A DNA stretch of 64,000 nucleotides from Paracoccaceae bacterium. Lineage in GTDB: Bacteria; Pseudomonadota; Alphaproteobacteria; Rhodobacterales; Rhodobacteraceae. The notes beneath the pieces were generated by a model. The model saw only the letters and a program-made list of their open reading frames with translations, had not been told where the DNA came from and ran no database searches. The stretch is taken from positions 1-64,000 of the forward strand of contig JAGXGW010000005.1 in the NCBI GenBank assembly GCA_024636555.1, given 5' to 3'. Shown piece by piece: positions 47,298 through 58,473 of the stretch. Both the position numbers and the translations under genes were made by a program. Each line of letters begins with the position of its first letter. The first letter of the stretch is position 1.

Positions 47298-49229
47298 TCA
47301 GGCGCGCTGGAACCCCAGAATTTTGCGGTCGCGGCCAAGGGCCTGCATCGCACTTGCAGCGATATCATGCCGTGTCAGGCCGGCATCCAGATACATCTCG
47401 TCAGGGCTGGCCTGATCAATGAAACGGTCCGGCAATGTCAGCGTTCGTATGGCAAGGCCACGGTCAAACACACCTGCTGCGGCCAGTTCATGCAGCACCA
47501 TCGCGCCAAAGCCACCGCGCGCGCCCTGCTCTACCGTGATCAGCGCGCTGTGGTTGCGGGCAAGCTGCAAGAGAAGGTCCAAATCAAGCGGCTTGGCAAA
47601 ACGGGCATCGGCCAGCGTGACCGAGACGCCTTCGGCAGCCAGCAGTTCCACGGCCGCCTCGCATTCCGCGAGATGCGCACCAAGGCTCAGGATCGCCAGA
47701 TCGCTGCCCTCCCGGATCACCCTGCCCTTACCGATTTGCAAAACCTGTCCCACATCTGGCAGGACAACGCCGGTGCCAGAGCCGCGCGGATAGCGAAAGG
47801 CAATCGGCCCTTCGTCATGCGCGGCGGCGGTCGCAACCATATGCACAAGCTCCGCCTCATCCGCCGCCGCCATCACCGTAAAGCCCGGCAGGTTCGACAG
47901 ATAGGCCACGTCAAACGCCCCCGCGTGGGTGGCGCCGTCAGCACCGACCAATCCGGCCCGGTCAATCGCGAAGCGCACGGGCAGGCCCGGCAGCGCCACA
48001 TCATGCACGATCTGGTCGTACCCTCTTTGCAGGAAGGTCGAATAGATCGCGCAAAAGGGGCGCAAACCGCTCGCGGACATCCCTGCGGCGAAAGTCACGC
48101 CGTGTTGTTCGGCAATGCCGACATCAAAGACCCGCGCGGGAAAGCGTTTCGCCATGATATCAAGCCCGGTGCCATCCGGCATCGCGGCGGTGACGGCGAC
48201 AACCTTGGGATCGCGCGCGGCAATATCGGTGAGGGCCTGCCCGAACACCGCCGTATAGCTGGGCGCGTTCGGCTTGGATTTGACCTGCGCGCCAGAGGGC
48301 ACATCGAACTTTGCCACCCCGTGGTATTTGTCGCGTGAGGCTTCGGCGGGCGCATAGCCCTTGCCCTTGACGGTGCAGCAATGGATCAATACCGGCCCCG
48401 TGGCCCTTGCCCTTGCAGCGCGCAAAACGGGCAAAAGCTGCTCCATGTCATGGCCGTTGATCGGACCGATATAGGTGAACCCCAACTCCTCGAACAGCGT
48501 GCCGCTCGCGGGCTGTCCGGTCACAAGCTGGCGCGCGCGTTTGGCACCTTCGCGCATCGGGGCGGGCAAGGCGGCCTCGAACCCTTCGGCCATCTGGCGC
48601 AGGGCGGCCAGCGGTTCATTGGCATAAAGCCGCGAGAGGTAGGATGACATCGCCCCCACCGGCGGCGCGATGCTCATCTCGTTGTCGTTCAAGATCACAA
48701 TGAGCCGCCGCCCCTCGTGTCCCGCGTTGTTCATCGCCTCATAGGCCATGCCTGCACTGATCGATCCATCGCCGATCACGGCGATCGCGTCACCTGTCGG
48801 CTGTCCCATGTCGCGCCCCACGGCAAAACCCAAAGCCGCCGAAATGGAGGTAGAGCTATGCGCCGCGCCGAACGGATCGAACTCGGACTCGCTGCGCTTG
48901 GTGAAGCCTGACAGCCCGTCGCGCTGGCGCAGCGTCGTCATGCGGTCACGCCGCCCTGTTAGGATTTTATGCGGATAGCATTGATGCCCCACATCCCAGA
49001 CGAGTTTATCCATCGGCGTGTTGAAGACCGCATGGATCGCAACGGTCAGTTCCACCACACCCAGCGATGACCCCAGATGCCCGCCCGTCTGCGCGACCGA
49101 CCGGATCACCTCGGATCGCAACTCGTGGCTGAGCTGCGCCAGTTCCGCATCGGAGAACCGTTTGAGATCAGCAGGTCCGGTGACGCGATCCAGAAGGGGG
49201 GTATCGGTCTTGTCATGGGATTGGGTCAT
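47298..49229 (-). CDS. dxs: 1-deoxy-D-xylulose-5-phosphate synthase
   Basis: 643 residues from the ATG at 49229, after [31 protein letters not shown], the ThDP motif [33 protein letters not shown], and the transketolase pyrimidine-domain segment [10 protein letters not shown] with [15 protein letters not shown] identify it. It condenses pyruvate and glyceraldehyde-3-phosphate in the first MEP-pathway step, supplying isoprenoids for carotenoids, the bacteriochlorophyll tail and quinone. The location downstream of the puf genes is typical of purple bacteria. A terminator between pufC and dxs suggests partly independent expression. Confidence 0.95.
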   Translation of the reverse strand: MTQSHDKTDTPLLDRVTGPADLKRFSDAELAQLSHELRSEVIRSVAQTGGHLGSSLGVVELTVAIHAVFNTPMDKLVWDVGHQCYPHKILTGRRDRMTTLRQRDGLSGFTKRSESEFDPFGAAHSSTSISAALGFAVGRDMGQPTGDAIAVIGDGSISAGMAYEAMNNAGHEGRRLIVILNDNEMSIAPPVGAMSSYLSRLYANEPLAALRQMAEGFEAALPAPMREGAKRARQLVTGQPASGTLFEELGFTYIGPINGHDMEQLLPVLRAARARATGPVLIHCCTVKGKGYAPAEASRDKYHGVAKFDVPSGAQVKSKPNAPSYTAVFGQALTDIAARDPKVVAVTAAMPDGTGLDIMAKRFPARVFDVGIAEQHGVTFAAGMSASGLRPFCAIYSTFLQRGYDQIVHDVALPGLPVRFAIDRAGLVGADGATHAGAFDVAYLSNLPGFTVMAAADEAELVHMVATAAAHDEGPIAFRYPRGSGTGVVLPDVGQVLQIGKGRVIREGSDLAILSLGAHLAECEAAVELLAAEGVSVTLADARFAKPLDLDLLLQLARNHSALITVEQGARGGFGAMVLHELAAAGVFDRGLAIRTLTLPDRFIDQASPDEMYLDAGLTRHDIAASAMQALGRDRKILGFQRA

Positions 49230-49246
49230 CAGAGCCTCCCGCTCTT

Positions 49247-49285
49247 GAAACAAAAGACGCCACACCAGGTGTCCCCGGTGTGGCG
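49247..49285 (-). terminator. Intrinsic terminator downstream of pufC
   Basis: On the minus strand CGCCACACC pairs with GGTGTGGCG (arms 49277-49285 and 49258-49266, 10-base loop) and is followed by TCTTTTGTTTC. It should end most puf transcripts before dxs, whose start lies 18-30 bases further on. Confidence 0.75.
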
Positions 49286-49408
49286 CCCTGGTCCTGTAGC
49301 CAACAGGAAGGGAACCGGGGTGTTGAAGCCCCGTGCCCGGATCGCGTGGAGCGAACAACGCTTTCCGAACAAGGCTAAGGAGAGGGCGGAGGGACGTCCG
49401 CCCCGCCC

Positions 49409-50515
49409 TTATTCGTAAACCGGCGCGCCCGAGGTGGCCAGTTCCGGCCAGTCCGCGATCACATTGGTGCCCTGCAGCGGTTGCTGATAGCCCTGATGGC
49501 AGGTCTTGCAGGCTGCTTTCGGCGCATCACCGAAGACCGGACCAAGACGATGCTCGGGATACTGGTCTTGCAACGGCACGAGGTAGTCGTTGTTCAACTC
49601 CTGCACCATGGCGATGCCAAGCGATGCCGTGGCCCATTGCGGCGTTACCTGGCCCACATCATAGAAGGCACGCGAATTGTGACAGAAGACACAGTTCACC
49701 CCCAGCGCATTTGAGAAGTAGTTCATCAACGAATAGGTCCGCTCTGTCTCTTGGATACGCGGATCACCCGGCAGGCTTTCGACACGGCTCTCCAGATCGT
49801 GGACGTTGATCTGCTCGTATTCCAGCAGGTATTTCTCCAAGGCATCCGACGGCAAAGAGGTAGACTGGCTGATATTCGTGGCGCGGTTCTGGATTGCACT
49901 CCAGCCGGCCATCGATTCATTCACCGGCCCGACCTTGAACCAGATGTTCTGCGGCACGTTCTGACCGCGATGGCAGGTCATGCAGGTCACGCCGACTTCT
50001 TTGTTGGCATTCACATGACCGTCCCAGTTCTCGTTGATGTTCTGGGTCATCTGGATCATCCGGCGCGCGACGATCTTGGTATAGAGCAAGTCCTCGCCAT
50101 AGGTCTCCACGCCGCCATCACCATGGCAATAGGCACAGCCCTGATCGGGAGAAACCCATTGCGTCATCGCAGCCATCAGACGGTTGAAGTTGGCATCCGT
50201 CAGATCGCCCAGAACCTGCACGTTTTCATAGATGTCACCCGCAAGCTCTTCACCCGGCTCGGGCGGAAGCGGATCGCTCTGGATGATCTCGATGATCGCA
50301 GGATCGGGCCGCGCCAGATCGGCCTTGAACTCGGCCACGGACATGCCCGTACCGCGTGGTCCGGTCTGCAGACTGTCGGTGGCCAGGGGTTGGCCCCAGC
50401 TCACCAGCAGAGCGGCAAAGAAAACCGCGCCTCCTAAGGTCCCGACAAGAATTGCGGGGCCGTAGATATCTTTGGCGTTTTTCTTGTTCCATTCACCAAA
50501 CCATTTGGGAAACAT
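49409..50515 (-). CDS. pufC: Photosynthetic reaction centre tetraheme cytochrome c subunit
   Basis: 368 residues from the ATG at 50515. After the N-terminal anchor ([20 protein letters not shown]), four CxxCH heme motifs appear in order: CAYCH, CMTCH, CVFCH and CKTCH. An axial Met for several hemes is visible upstream (for example MAAMTQW). PufC sits on the periplasmic side of the reaction centre and re-reduces the photo-oxidised special pair. It starts 1 base after the pufM stop. Its presence, with no pufX, separates this organism from Rhodobacter sphaeroides and capsulatus. Confidence 0.95.
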   Translation of the reverse strand: MFPKWFGEWNKKNAKDIYGPAILVGTLGGAVFFAALLVSWGQPLATDSLQTGPRGTGMSVAEFKADLARPDPAIIEIIQSDPLPPEPGEELAGDIYENVQVLGDLTDANFNRLMAAMTQWVSPDQGCAYCHGDGGVETYGEDLLYTKIVARRMIQMTQNINENWDGHVNANKEVGVTCMTCHRGQNVPQNIWFKVGPVNESMAGWSAIQNRATNISQSTSLPSDALEKYLLEYEQINVHDLESRVESLPGDPRIQETERTYSLMNYFSNALGVNCVFCHNSRAFYDVGQVTPQWATASLGIAMVQELNNDYLVPLQDQYPEHRLGPVFGDAPKAACKTCHQGYQQPLQGTNVIADWPELATSGAPVYE

Positions 50516-50516
50516 A

Positions 50517-51503
50517 TCAATTCTCCTGTCCGATGAAGGCTTCATAAGACCCGTAATCGGCATAACCGTAAGAACCGTCATACATGGGCGCGAAATTGTG
50601 CTCTTGTGCCCAGATGAACCAGTTGTCCACAACGGTGCCGGTCAGCAGGATTCCTATACCACCGGTTATCGGTGTCAGAACTGCGAACCACCATGCCCAT
50701 CGATGGATACCTTCCATCGTAGCGTTGAAGCCCATGGTCCAGCGCCAAAACAGCGCCGCACGCTCGGATGCCGTGCCACGATCATAGATCTGCTCCAACT
50801 CGCGGTCGCCACCGAAGCGGGTCACGGCCAGAATGGTGCCGCCATGCATCGCGAACAGCAGGACCGAGCCATAGAGGAAGACAATCGAAAGGCAGTGGAA
50901 CGGGTTGTAGTACAGGTTGCCATAGCGGATCGAGAAGGCTGTCGTCCAGTCAAGGTGCGGGAAGATGCCATAAGGCACAGCCTCGGACCAGCTGCCCATC
51001 AGTACAGGTCGGATCAGACCAAGAACCGCGATTAGCCATACCAGCGCCAGAAAGGCCCAGGCCAGGTGCTTGCCCATCTTGTGGCTCTGGGCAAGCGTGT
51101 AGGTCCGCAGGAACCAAGCACCCAGAGACACCAGAAAGAAGAAGCCCGCGATGATGAACCAGCCACCATCATTCAGCGGCGGCATCCGCAGCCCGTATTC
51201 CGGCCCCGGCGGCTCCAGCGCCAGCCAGAACAGCTGACGCAGGAATTCAGGGATTGACCAGCCCACCTGGGACAGCATCGAGATACCGATGATGTTGAAC
51301 CAGATGATCAGGCAAGCGATCGAAACAACACCGTATGTGCCAAGGTAGACGGGTCCAAGCTGTGCGTTACCGATCCATCCGAATAGAGAACTGAAACCCG
51401 GTTTCCCGACCCGTTCCTCGGCAAGGTTGAATTCGTTGTCGGTACCCCATTCGATGGGACCACGCACCTGAACCTGTGTGAATATATTCTGATACTCAGC
51501 CAT
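50517..51503 (-). CDS. pufM: Photosynthetic reaction centre subunit M
   Basis: 328 residues from the ATG at 51503, two bases after the pufL stop. Five transmembrane helices are recognisable. [20 protein letters not shown] carries the special-pair bacteriochlorophyll His, [20 protein letters not shown] gives the next His and iron-region Glu, and [19 protein letters not shown] a further His ligand. It binds half of the special pair and quinone QA. The longer ORF start at 51560 overlaps pufL and is rejected. Confidence 0.96.
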   Translation of the reverse strand: MAEYQNIFTQVQVRGPIEWGTDNEFNLAEERVGKPGFSSLFGWIGNAQLGPVYLGTYGVVSIACLIIWFNIIGISMLSQVGWSIPEFLRQLFWLALEPPGPEYGLRMPPLNDGGWFIIAGFFFLVSLGAWFLRTYTLAQSHKMGKHLAWAFLALVWLIAVLGLIRPVLMGSWSEAVPYGIFPHLDWTTAFSIRYGNLYYNPFHCLSIVFLYGSVLLFAMHGGTILAVTRFGGDRELEQIYDRGTASERAALFWRWTMGFNATMEGIHRWAWWFAVLTPITGGIGILLTGTVVDNWFIWAQEHNFAPMYDGSYGYADYGSYEAFIGQEN

Positions 51504-51505
51504 GA

Positions 51506-52345
51506 TTACATTCCTACCTGAGAGGGCCAAATCGGCATTTCGAGCCACCAGTTCCACCATTCGGGCCAGCCTTTGGTCCAGACCGGGCCAGAGATGATGA
51601 TGCAGACGGCCGAGAAGAACACCGCGTTCAGCGCAAGTATGTAACCAACACGGTGGATGCCCAGAGTGCCGACTGAATAGCCGATGTAATCGCGGAAGAA
51701 CGAGTCCTCGTCATCCGGACCTTTGGCTTCCTCGCCCTTTTCAGGGTTGGCCGCACTCAGGATCAGACCGCCATGCAGCGCAAGCGCGATGGTGGTTGTG
51801 AAAAACAGTGTCACAGCCAGCATATGTGCCGGGTTATAGTGGAAGTGCAGATAGGCGTAGCCCGTGTTGCTGACCCAATCGAGGTGGCTGAATATTCCGT
51901 AGGGAAATCCGTGCCCCCATGCACCCATCAGAAGCGGGCGGAAGATCACCAGCGTGACATAGGCCAGGATAGCGAAAGCAAATCCGACGGGCACATGATA
52001 GCCCATCCCGAGTTTGCGGCAGATCTCGACCTCGCGCAGGGCCCAGCTGATGAAGGCGCCGGTTGCGCAGAATGTGATGATTTGCCAGAGCCCCCCCTCC
52101 ATAAGGGGAGCCATGCCCAGACCATAAGCGAGGTCGGGCGGTGCAATGTTGATCAACCAGGGGTTAAATGTCCCTTGCTGGGACGCTCCCCAGAAAATCA
52201 GTATAGTGCCGAGTAAAGCGAAAAATGCTGTCGTGACCCCAAAGAAGCCCACATAAAAAGGACCGACCCAGAAATCGAACAGATCGCCGCCGACAAGCGT
52301 CCCACCACGGACGCGATACTTTCTTTCGAAGCTGAGCAACGCCAT
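51506..52345 (-). CDS. pufL: Photosynthetic reaction centre subunit L
   Basis: 279 residues from the ATG at 52345, typical length. It starts [39 protein letters not shown] contains the special-pair and accessory pigment His residues, [18 protein letters not shown] the iron-ligand region, and [19 protein letters not shown] the second iron His. Five transmembrane helices. It binds QB and pairs with PufM. Separated from pufA by 149 bases containing a stable stem-loop. Confidence 0.96.
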   Translation of the reverse strand: MALLSFERKYRVRGGTLVGGDLFDFWVGPFYVGFFGVTTAFFALLGTILIFWGASQQGTFNPWLINIAPPDLAYGLGMAPLMEGGLWQIITFCATGAFISWALREVEICRKLGMGYHVPVGFAFAILAYVTLVIFRPLLMGAWGHGFPYGIFSHLDWVSNTGYAYLHFHYNPAHMLAVTLFFTTTIALALHGGLILSAANPEKGEEAKGPDDEDSFFRDYIGYSVGTLGIHRVGYILALNAVFFSAVCIIISGPVWTKGWPEWWNWWLEMPIWPSQVGM

Positions 52346-52408
52346 CTTCTGTCTCCGCGATTGGCGGCTCGTCTGTTCAGACTTGAAGCCGTCGATGAAT
52401 TTCGGTTT

Positions 52409-52442
52409 GCCGCGGGCAGGCCACGCCTGACGTGCCCGCAGC
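52409..52442 (-). repeat. pufA-pufL intercistronic stem-loop
   Basis: On the minus strand GCTGCGGGCA pairs with TGCCCGCGGC over ten positions (one T-G wobble), with a 14-base loop. There is no U-tract. Hairpins at this place in purple bacteria stabilise the pufBA part of the mRNA against 3' decay, so that LH1 subunits outnumber reaction centres; the same role is inferred here. Confidence 0.7.
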
Positions 52443-52494
52443 TAGGTTAGTGTCACTCGACTGGTTGTTATCCGTTCCCATCAAAGGGATTGGA

Positions 52495-52656
52495 TCACAT
52501 CGCTGCCCGTTGGGCTGCCAGCTCGAACCAGTTGAAGTGCTCTGTGCTCAGCAGGACGAGGTGAATCATCGCTGCCAGCAGGAAGAGGAAGACGCCTTGT
52601 GCGACGAACACACGACGCGGATCGAAGATCAGCCAGATCTTGTAAAATTTAGCCAT
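52495..52656 (-). CDS. pufA: Light-harvesting complex 1 alpha subunit
   Basis: 53 residues, starting [17 protein letters not shown]. One transmembrane helix, [20 protein letters not shown], carries the bacteriochlorophyll-binding His in the usual AxxxH position (AAMIH). The C-terminus has the aromatic FNWFEL stretch. It forms the LH1 ring around the reaction centre with PufB, 14 bases upstream. It is small enough to be missed by automatic ORF calling. Confidence 0.93.
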   Translation of the reverse strand: MAKFYKIWLIFDPRRVFVAQGVFLFLLAAMIHLVLLSTEHFNWFELAAQRAAM

Positions 52657-52670
52657 AGTTCAATCTCTCC

Positions 52671-52820
52671 TCAGAGCCAGGGGCGCCAGATGTACACGGC
52701 AAGGTGAGCCACAACTGCGACAGCTGTGAAGAGCCAAAGCCCGCTCATATAGACCGAGTGCAACTCTTGCGCCTGCTCGTCTGTGAGACCTGTGAAAGAC
52801 AGGTCGGTTCTATCAGCCAT
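52671..52820 (-). CDS. pufB: Light-harvesting complex 1 beta subunit
   Basis: 49 residues from the ATG at 52820, which follows CCGGAGGAAAGTTA, a strong ribosome binding site. [20 protein letters not shown] leads into [20 protein letters not shown], with the membrane-embedded His as bacteriochlorophyll ligand, and ends IWRPWL, the typical beta-subunit close. The 166 bases between pufQ and pufB contain GC-rich hairpins (for example CGCCC-CCAA-GGGCG) that may affect mRNA processing. Confidence 0.93.
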   Translation of the reverse strand: MADRTDLSFTGLTDEQAQELHSVYMSGLWLFTAVAVVAHLAVYIWRPWL

Positions 52821-52986
52821 TAACTTTCCTCCGGAATGTAATGGTGAGACCGCGCTCCCCGCGGCCGGGTCCTTTGGGGTGCAAGCGCCCCGCCGGGCTC
52901 TGACCATCCTTCCGAATGGACAGATCTCGTGTTCGGCTGTCTGCCGTATCGCCCTTGGGGGCGTTATGCAGACCGATCCACATGGG

Positions 52987-53208
52987 TCAGGCCGAGAAAA
53001 TCATGGGCGTGATGATACCGGCCTGGCTCCAGGCGCGGGCAATCGGGCCCTTTTCGGGAATGCGGCCACCTTTCAGCAGCGCCAGCGCCCAGGTCAGGGT
53101 GGCCAGCGGCAGGGTTGCCAGAAAGATCACGCCAAAATAAACCATGAACTCGGTCCGCGGCGGCTTGTGGCTGCGGGTCATCGGGGTATTGGATGTTGCA
53201 TCTGTCAT
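52987..53208 (-). CDS. pufQ: PufQ, bacteriochlorophyll-linked assembly protein
   Basis: 73 residues. [20 protein letters not shown] followed by [14 protein letters not shown] is the PufQ pattern of one transmembrane helix after a basic, proline-containing segment. PufQ promotes bacteriochlorophyll delivery or photosynthetic complex formation in Rhodobacter; the precise mechanism is not settled. Its ATG overlaps the bchZ stop (ATGA), tying puf expression to the bchCXYZ transcript as a superoperon. Confidence 0.88.
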   Translation of the reverse strand: MTDATSNTPMTRSHKPPRTEFMVYFGVIFLATLPLATLTWALALLKGGRIPEKGPIARAWSQAGIITPMIFSA

Positions 53209-54695
53209 GACAGATTTCCTTTCACCTCAGGTGCTCGCGCGGATCGCGCAAGGTCGGGATTGAGCGCCTCGACAGTTTCCAGCACGACGCGTTCGGCCCC
53301 TTGGGCCAATGCGGAACGCTCTGCCTCGTCTCTCAGGCTCTTGGCCGCCGAAATCCGTGTCAGCACCGGATGGCGTGACACGATACGGTCAAGAGCTGCT
53401 TGCGCATCGGCGTCCCAAGGGAAATCGCGGCGCAGGGTCGTCGGGGTTGCCTCTGCCGCGTCCATGACGCTGGCGAGGGGCAGGATGTGGAACAACGCAT
53501 CGAACAGACCGTTGCACACTTCCTGCAAAAGATAGGTTGCCCCGGCATAGCCCATCATCGGCGTGCCGGTGTGCCGCCGGATCGCGGCACCGGGGAACGA
53601 GGCCGGAATGAACGCGGGGCTTGGTCCGTGCCCGCCCTTCATCTCGGCGAGATACATCTTCTCATTGATGCTACCCAAGACGATCAGCGGCCGCTTCTGG
53701 TGCAGCATCGCCTTGACCTCGACATTGTTGGTCTTGGACCCGGCCACGCGAGCCACCGCAAAGGCACAGGGAAAGCCAAGATCACCCTCAAGGAAATGCC
53801 GGATACCACGGGCATAGGTCTCGTTCGCGACAACTGCAAAACTGGCGGTGGCAAAGAAATCCTGCGTCACGCTGCGCCACAGATCCCAGACCGGCTTGAT
53901 CGTGGAATGCTTCTCGCGCGCAATGAAGGGCTCAGGGTCCAGCCCCAGCATCTCGCCCAGCTTGCGCAGGAACTTCGTGGTGCTGTCCACACCGATAGGC
54001 GCTTGCAGATAGGGCTTGCCCAGACATTCGCACAAGCCGCGCCCGAATTCGCGGTACATGCAGATGTTCACATCCGCATTCACCAGATTGCGCATTTCCG
54101 CGACATGGGCACCCAAAGGCATGACCATGTTGACCTCGGCTCCGATCCCCTCGACGAGACGCCGGATCTCGGCCAGATCGGAGGGCATGTTGAACACGCC
54201 GTACATCGGCCCAAGGATATTGACGCGCGGCGCATCGCCTTCAGTGCGTTTCTTCTCGGGCGGCATACGGCCCTTGGTCATCCCGAACTCGGTAAAGATC
54301 CACGTCATCGCGCGGTCAGCGCTCTGCCACTGGTCCTCGTCAATCGTGCGCGGCAGGAAGCGCTGGATATTGGTGCCCTGCGGCGTGACACCGCCGCCGA
54401 TCATCTCGGCAATGGAGCCTGTGACCACAACAGCCGGAAGTGCCGGATCAAGCGTGCCCCAGGCGCGTTTCATCGCCTCCTCGGTGCCCGATCCCATCTC
54501 GGATTCGCCCAAACCAGTCACCACGATCGGCAACTCATGCGGCGGCAAAGCATCGGTGTAGTGCAACACCGATGTCACCGGCAGGTTCTCGCAACCGACT
54601 GGGCCGTCGATCACCACTTGAAGGCCTTTGACGGCACAGAAGGCGTAAACCGCACCCCAATATCCACCCGCGCGGTCGTGGTCCTGGATCAGCAT
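53205..54695 (-). CDS. bchZ: Chlorophyllide a reductase subunit Z
   Basis: 496 residues, starting [40 protein letters not shown] contains an iron-sulfur ligand Cys, and [19 protein letters not shown] and [20 protein letters not shown] are family signatures. With BchY it forms the nitrogenase-like catalytic component that reduces the chlorin B ring of chlorophyllide a on the way to bacteriochlorophyll a. It lies 52 bases after bchY. Confidence 0.95.
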   Translation of the reverse strand: MLIQDHDRAGGYWGAVYAFCAVKGLQVVIDGPVGCENLPVTSVLHYTDALPPHELPIVVTGLGESEMGSGTEEAMKRAWGTLDPALPAVVVTGSIAEMIGGGVTPQGTNIQRFLPRTIDEDQWQSADRAMTWIFTEFGMTKGRMPPEKKRTEGDAPRVNILGPMYGVFNMPSDLAEIRRLVEGIGAEVNMVMPLGAHVAEMRNLVNADVNICMYREFGRGLCECLGKPYLQAPIGVDSTTKFLRKLGEMLGLDPEPFIAREKHSTIKPVWDLWRSVTQDFFATASFAVVANETYARGIRHFLEGDLGFPCAFAVARVAGSKTNNVEVKAMLHQKRPLIVLGSINEKMYLAEMKGGHGPSPAFIPASFPGAAIRRHTGTPMMGYAGATYLLQEVCNGLFDALFHILPLASVMDAAEATPTTLRRDFPWDADAQAALDRIVSRHPVLTRISAAKSLRDEAERSALAQGAERVVLETVEALNPDLARSARAPEVKGNLS

Positions 54696-54747
54696 GACCG
54701 GCCCTCCACCTTGCGGCGCGCGCGCGTATATGTTGCGATAACGCCCA

Positions 54748-56322
54748 CTAGATCATCTCCGCCGCTTTGGCAGCGCGTGCCGCTTTGTCGATTTTCTTCT
54801 GGTGCAAGGCGCGGAAATCGGGCCGCAGGTTGGGGCTACCCTCCCAGATTCCGGCGGTGTCGCCGGTGCCGACGCCCTCAAAGAATTCCTTCATATGTTC
54901 CATACGCGCCTTGCCCGCCATGGCGGCATTGACCACCTCGGCCAGCGCTCCTGCTCCGGCTGGTCCCATCAAGGGACGCGCGGAAATCAGGTTGGTGAAA
55001 TAGAGCGCGGGGATCGCGAGTTCTTTCGCCTTCTGCACCACCGGCGTTGTTCCGATGGCCAGATCCGGGCGGATCGCCTCCATCGCGGCGCAATCATCTT
55101 CCAATGAGGCGCGGAATTTCACCGTCACGCCCTTGGCGCGCAGCCACTCGGCATCCTCGGCGGACCAGGGCGTTTTCGGGCAGGCGGTGCCGACATAAGG
55201 CACATTCGCGCCGCTTTCGATCAGCAGACGGGCGACCAGCAATTCGCTGCCCTCGTAGCCGCTGAGCGTGATTGTGCCATTGATCGGCGCACCGGCAAGG
55301 GCCGCCGTGATCGCGGGCAGGAACATATTCTGCGCGGCGGCCACTTTGTCAGCGGGCAGGTTGAACGCCTCGCCAATCGCGGCGAGCCAGCGGGCGGTGC
55401 CGTCATGGCCGACAGGAGCCGATCCGACAACGGGGCGACCCGCCGCCTGAAACTCGCGGATTGCCGCCGTATAGAAAGGGTGGATCGCAGCCACCGCGCC
55501 GCAATCGAGTGCGGCATAAAGCTCGCGCCATTCGCGGCAGGGCACAACGGGACCAACCGCCAGACCCATCGGGGCCAGCATCGCACCGATCATCATCGGA
55601 TCGGCAGGGAACATTTCGCCCAGCAGGGTCACGGTCGGACGGTCGGATTTGCCACCGGCGGGGGCCGCCACGGGGCCAGCCTGAATTTCCTTGCGGGCAT
55701 AATTCAGCATCGCGCCAGCCAGAACATCCTTGGCCTCGGCATGGGTGGGGATACCGAACCCCGGCACATCAATACCCACGATCCGCACGCCGTTGATTTC
55801 CTCGGGCAGCAGACGCAGCGGCACGCCGCTGGCTGTGGGAACACAAAGGTTTGTCACGACAACCGCATCGAACTGATCAGGATCGGCCAGTTCATGCACC
55901 GCGTCGCGGATATCCTCGAACAGTTTGCCCGTTACGAGCGATTCCGAGTTGAACGGCACATATCCGACCGAGCGCCGCGCGCCGTAGAAATGCGACACAA
56001 AAGTGAGGCCATAAACGCAGCAGGCCGAGCCTGACAGGATCGTGGCCACACGCCGCATCCGCAGACCCACGCGCAGCGAGCCAAATGCGGGGCACATGCT
56101 TTGCGGCTGGTCATGCGGGCCTTTGGGATAGTCAGCCGCGTAACGGTCCAGTATCTCGGACTGTCCGGCCTGACGCGCAGCGGCCTCCATCGTGGCGGCA
56201 CCGGCGTGACAGCCTGCCCCATCCTGGGGGGCCGCCGCCATGGGCGCATCGCTTACCGGATCGGACTTTCCGAGGATCACATCAGCCTGAGCGGCGGTGT
56301 CATATGTGACTTCATCATTCAT
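54748..56322 (-). CDS. bchY: Chlorophyllide a reductase subunit Y
   Basis: 524 residues from the ATG at 56322 ([20 protein letters not shown]). Conserved cysteines lie in [40 protein letters not shown] and [11 protein letters not shown]. Later segments such as [20 protein letters not shown] match the NifD-like fold. It works with BchZ and the reductase BchX. The ATG overlaps the stop of a small ORF (ATGA) that fills the gap after bchX. A longer in-frame ORF to 56391 is not needed. Confidence 0.95.
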   Translation of the reverse strand: MNDEVTYDTAAQADVILGKSDPVSDAPMAAAPQDGAGCHAGAATMEAAARQAGQSEILDRYAADYPKGPHDQPQSMCPAFGSLRVGLRMRRVATILSGSACCVYGLTFVSHFYGARRSVGYVPFNSESLVTGKLFEDIRDAVHELADPDQFDAVVVTNLCVPTASGVPLRLLPEEINGVRIVGIDVPGFGIPTHAEAKDVLAGAMLNYARKEIQAGPVAAPAGGKSDRPTVTLLGEMFPADPMMIGAMLAPMGLAVGPVVPCREWRELYAALDCGAVAAIHPFYTAAIREFQAAGRPVVGSAPVGHDGTARWLAAIGEAFNLPADKVAAAQNMFLPAITAALAGAPINGTITLSGYEGSELLVARLLIESGANVPYVGTACPKTPWSAEDAEWLRAKGVTVKFRASLEDDCAAMEAIRPDLAIGTTPVVQKAKELAIPALYFTNLISARPLMGPAGAGALAEVVNAAMAGKARMEHMKEFFEGVGTGDTAGIWEGSPNLRPDFRALHQKKIDKAARAAKAAEMI

Positions 56323-56417
56323 GCGGACTTCTGTTCGGCTTGCTTTTGCGGTTGAGCGGGAACTGCCATACGCTTGAGCAGGGCATCCCATTGAGCGAGC
56401 TGGTCCAGATCAAACAT
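56319..56417 (-). CDS. Putative 32-residue ORF wedged between bchX and bchY
   Basis: Starting at the ATG at 56417 (or two codons earlier at 56423), this frame encodes [20 protein letters not shown] and then a Gln/Lys/Ala-rich tail. It overlaps the end of bchX by 8 bases, and its TGA overlaps the bchY ATG by 4 bases. The exact fit between two coupled genes suggests real translation, or at least a coupling leader. I know no family for it. It could be a chance frame. Confidence 0.4.
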   Translation of the reverse strand: MFDLDQLAQWDALLKRMAVPAQPQKQAEQKSA

Positions 56418-57414
56418 CGTCATACACCACTTCCAAAGAGGGCTTCGGCGCTGCATGTTTGCCGCGCATGTCCATGTCGGTGGCGGGAACCAACTGGTAA
56501 TCGCCGCCGGTATCCTTGGCATCGAACAGGGCCAGCAAGCCGTCCTGATCCAGCGGCTTGGGCCGGACGGGCGGGGCCACGCCGACGGCTTCGGCCAGGT
56601 CGGCAAACAGGCTGCCCCATTGCGATTCCATCGTGCCGACAATCTGGTAATTGGCGGATTTCTTGCGCAGGTCGTCATCTTGCGGGATCGCGGCCAGCAC
56701 GGGGATATTCACCGCCGCGGCAAAGGCCTGTGCCTCGCCCGAATGGTCATCCTTGTTGATCACCAGACCGGCGACACCGACATTGCCACCCAGCTTGCGG
56801 AAATACTCCACCGCCGAGCAGACGTTGTTGGCGACATAGAGCGACTGCAGATCGTTGGAGGCGACGAGGATCACCTTTTGCGCCATGTCACGGGCAATCG
56901 GCAGGCCGAAACCGCCGCAGACCACATCGCCCAGGAAATCCAGCAGGACATAGTCGAAGTCCCAGTCATGGAAGCCTAGCTTTTCCAGTAGTTCGAACCC
57001 GTGGATGATCCCGCGCCCGCCGCAGCCGCGCCCCACTTCGGGGCCGCCCAGTTCCATCGCGAACACACCGTTGCGCTTATAGCAGACATCGCCGATCGCG
57101 ACCTCTTCGCCCGCCAGTTTCTTGCGGGTGGAGGTCTCGATGATGGTAGGGCAAGCTCTGCCATTGAACAAAAGCGAGGTCGTATCGGATTTCGGATCGC
57201 AGCCGATCAGCAAAACGCGCTTGCCCTGTTCGGCCATCATGCAGGACAGGTTGGCCAGCGTGAAGCTTTTGCCGATGCCGCCCTTGCCGTAGATCGCGAT
57301 GATCTGCGTCTTGCTGGTGGGCTCGCCTTGCGGCACCTCAAGCGTCGGCTCCTCATGCGCTTCATCGCGCAGGCGCTGATCGAAGTCCTTCAGATTCGGT
57401 ACATCGTCTTTCAC
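56410..57414 (-). CDS. bchX: Chlorophyllide a reductase iron protein subunit X
   Basis: 334 residues. The NifH-like P-loop [20 protein letters not shown] begins near residue 37. Cluster-ligand cysteines occur in [17 protein letters not shown] and [17 protein letters not shown]. It hydrolyses ATP and passes electrons to the BchYZ catalytic component. Its ATG overlaps the bchC stop (ATGA). The C-terminus, ending LEVVYDDV, overlaps the small ORF before bchY. Confidence 0.96.
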   Translation of the reverse strand: MKDDVPNLKDFDQRLRDEAHEEPTLEVPQGEPTSKTQIIAIYGKGGIGKSFTLANLSCMMAEQGKRVLLIGCDPKSDTTSLLFNGRACPTIIETSTRKKLAGEEVAIGDVCYKRNGVFAMELGGPEVGRGCGGRGIIHGFELLEKLGFHDWDFDYVLLDFLGDVVCGGFGLPIARDMAQKVILVASNDLQSLYVANNVCSAVEYFRKLGGNVGVAGLVINKDDHSGEAQAFAAAVNIPVLAAIPQDDDLRKKSANYQIVGTMESQWGSLFADLAEAVGVAPPVRPKPLDQDGLLALFDAKDTGGDYQLVPATDMDMRGKHAAPKPSLEVVYDDV

Positions 57415-58352
57415 GCTGCGTCCTTCCAGTTCAGTATCATTTTCAGGCAGGCCGGATCGTCAAAAGCCTGACGATAGGCTGCGGGGGCATCTTTGGCGGC
57501 GGCCTGATGTGTGATCAGCCCCGCCAGAGACAGTGCGCCGCTTTCGACAAGCGCACGGGTTGCAACAAGATCATCCCGCGCCCATTCCGCAGCGATGCGG
57601 AACCGCGCTTCCTTCATGAAAGCGGGCGGGAAGGAAAAACTGAGAGGCTCGGTATAAAAACCGGCCAGAACGATCTCCCCGCCCTTGCGGATGCGAGTGA
57701 CCAATTCGTTGAGCAAAGCGCCTTTCCCCGAGGCATCATAGATGGCGCGGTAATCGCGGCGCGTATCGTCCTCGGGGGCGATCACCTGATAGCCTTCGGC
57801 GCCCGTGCGGCGATCGGCGTTGACCTCCCACACGGTCGGCGCAGGCGCACCTGCGGCAACGGTCAGCCGCGCCAGCAAACGGCCCAGAACGCCGTGACCC
57901 ACGATCAGATCAGGCACGGCCTTATCCAAACCCGCCATCGCATGGCGCGCAGTTGCGGCCAAAGCCAGCAGCGCGCTTTCAGCGCCAAGGCCTGCATCAA
58001 TCCGGGTCACGCGATCCGCCGCGGTGACAACGCGGCGCGCGGCACCGCCGAACAGGCCGAACGCATCGCGGTAGCAGCTCGCACCCGGCACAAAAACATG
58101 ATCGCCAACCTTGTAGCCGGTATCGGCACCCGCCTCGACAACCTCGCCCGCCGCCTCGTAGCCGGGGACCAGCGGATAGCCCATGCCGGGGAAGGGCGGC
58201 ATCTGGCCGGACCAGAACAGCTTCTCGGTTCCGGTAGAGATGCCCGAATATGCGATCTCGACCACCAGATCACCTGCAGCGGGATCGTTCAGGGCCAGCG
58301 TGTCCACAGACAGGTCGCGCGGACCGTTAAGAAGGACTGCTTGTGTCTGCAT
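57411..58352 (-). CDS. bchC: Bacteriochlorophyllide a dehydrogenase (3-hydroxyethyl)
   Basis: 313 residues from the ATG at 58352, starting [20 protein letters not shown]. It is a medium-chain dehydrogenase-like protein: [40 protein letters not shown] and [15 protein letters not shown] in the N-terminal domain, then [20 protein letters not shown] as the nucleotide-binding segment. It oxidises the 3-hydroxyethyl group during bacteriochlorophyll synthesis. It is the first gene of the bchCXYZ-puf superoperon. Two adjacent PpsR-type palindromes cover its promoter. Confidence 0.95.
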   Translation of the reverse strand: MQTQAVLLNGPRDLSVDTLALNDPAAGDLVVEIAYSGISTGTEKLFWSGQMPPFPGMGYPLVPGYEAAGEVVEAGADTGYKVGDHVFVPGASCYRDAFGLFGGAARRVVTAADRVTRIDAGLGAESALLALAATARHAMAGLDKAVPDLIVGHGVLGRLLARLTVAAGAPAPTVWEVNADRRTGAEGYQVIAPEDDTRRDYRAIYDASGKGALLNELVTRIRKGGEIVLAGFYTEPLSFSFPPAFMKEARFRIAAEWARDDLVATRALVESGALSLAGLITHQAAAKDAPAAYRQAFDDPACLKMILNWKDAA

Positions 58353-58412
58353 GGCTCCCTCCTGTGGCTGCAGATCCGGACGGGAAGACTCGGACCGCGT
58401 TGCTTCGTTATA

Positions 58413-58430
58413 TGTCAGTTTAAACTTACA
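58413..58430. promoter_or_regulatory. PpsR/CrtJ box 1 upstream of bchC
   Basis: TGTCAGTTTAAACTTACA is a perfect TGT-N12-ACA palindrome. It overlaps the likely -10 region of the bchC promoter (TAAACT, about 16 bases from a TTGACA on the minus strand). PpsR/CrtJ represses photosynthesis genes under oxygen by binding such pairs. Box 2 lies 8 bp away, the spacing known for the Rhodobacter bchC promoter. Confidence 0.85.
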
Positions 58431-58438
58431 GACCTTAG

Positions 58439-58456
58439 TGTCAATATAAATTGACA
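58439..58456. promoter_or_regulatory. PpsR/CrtJ box 2 upstream of bchC
   Basis: TGTCAATATAAATTGACA is a second perfect TGT-N12-ACA palindrome. On the minus strand it contains a TTGACA that can serve as the -35 element of the bchC promoter, so repressor binding would block RNA polymerase directly. It lies between the crtF stop and bchC. Confidence 0.85.
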
Positions 58457-58473
58457 GTCTGGCCAAGCCTTTG

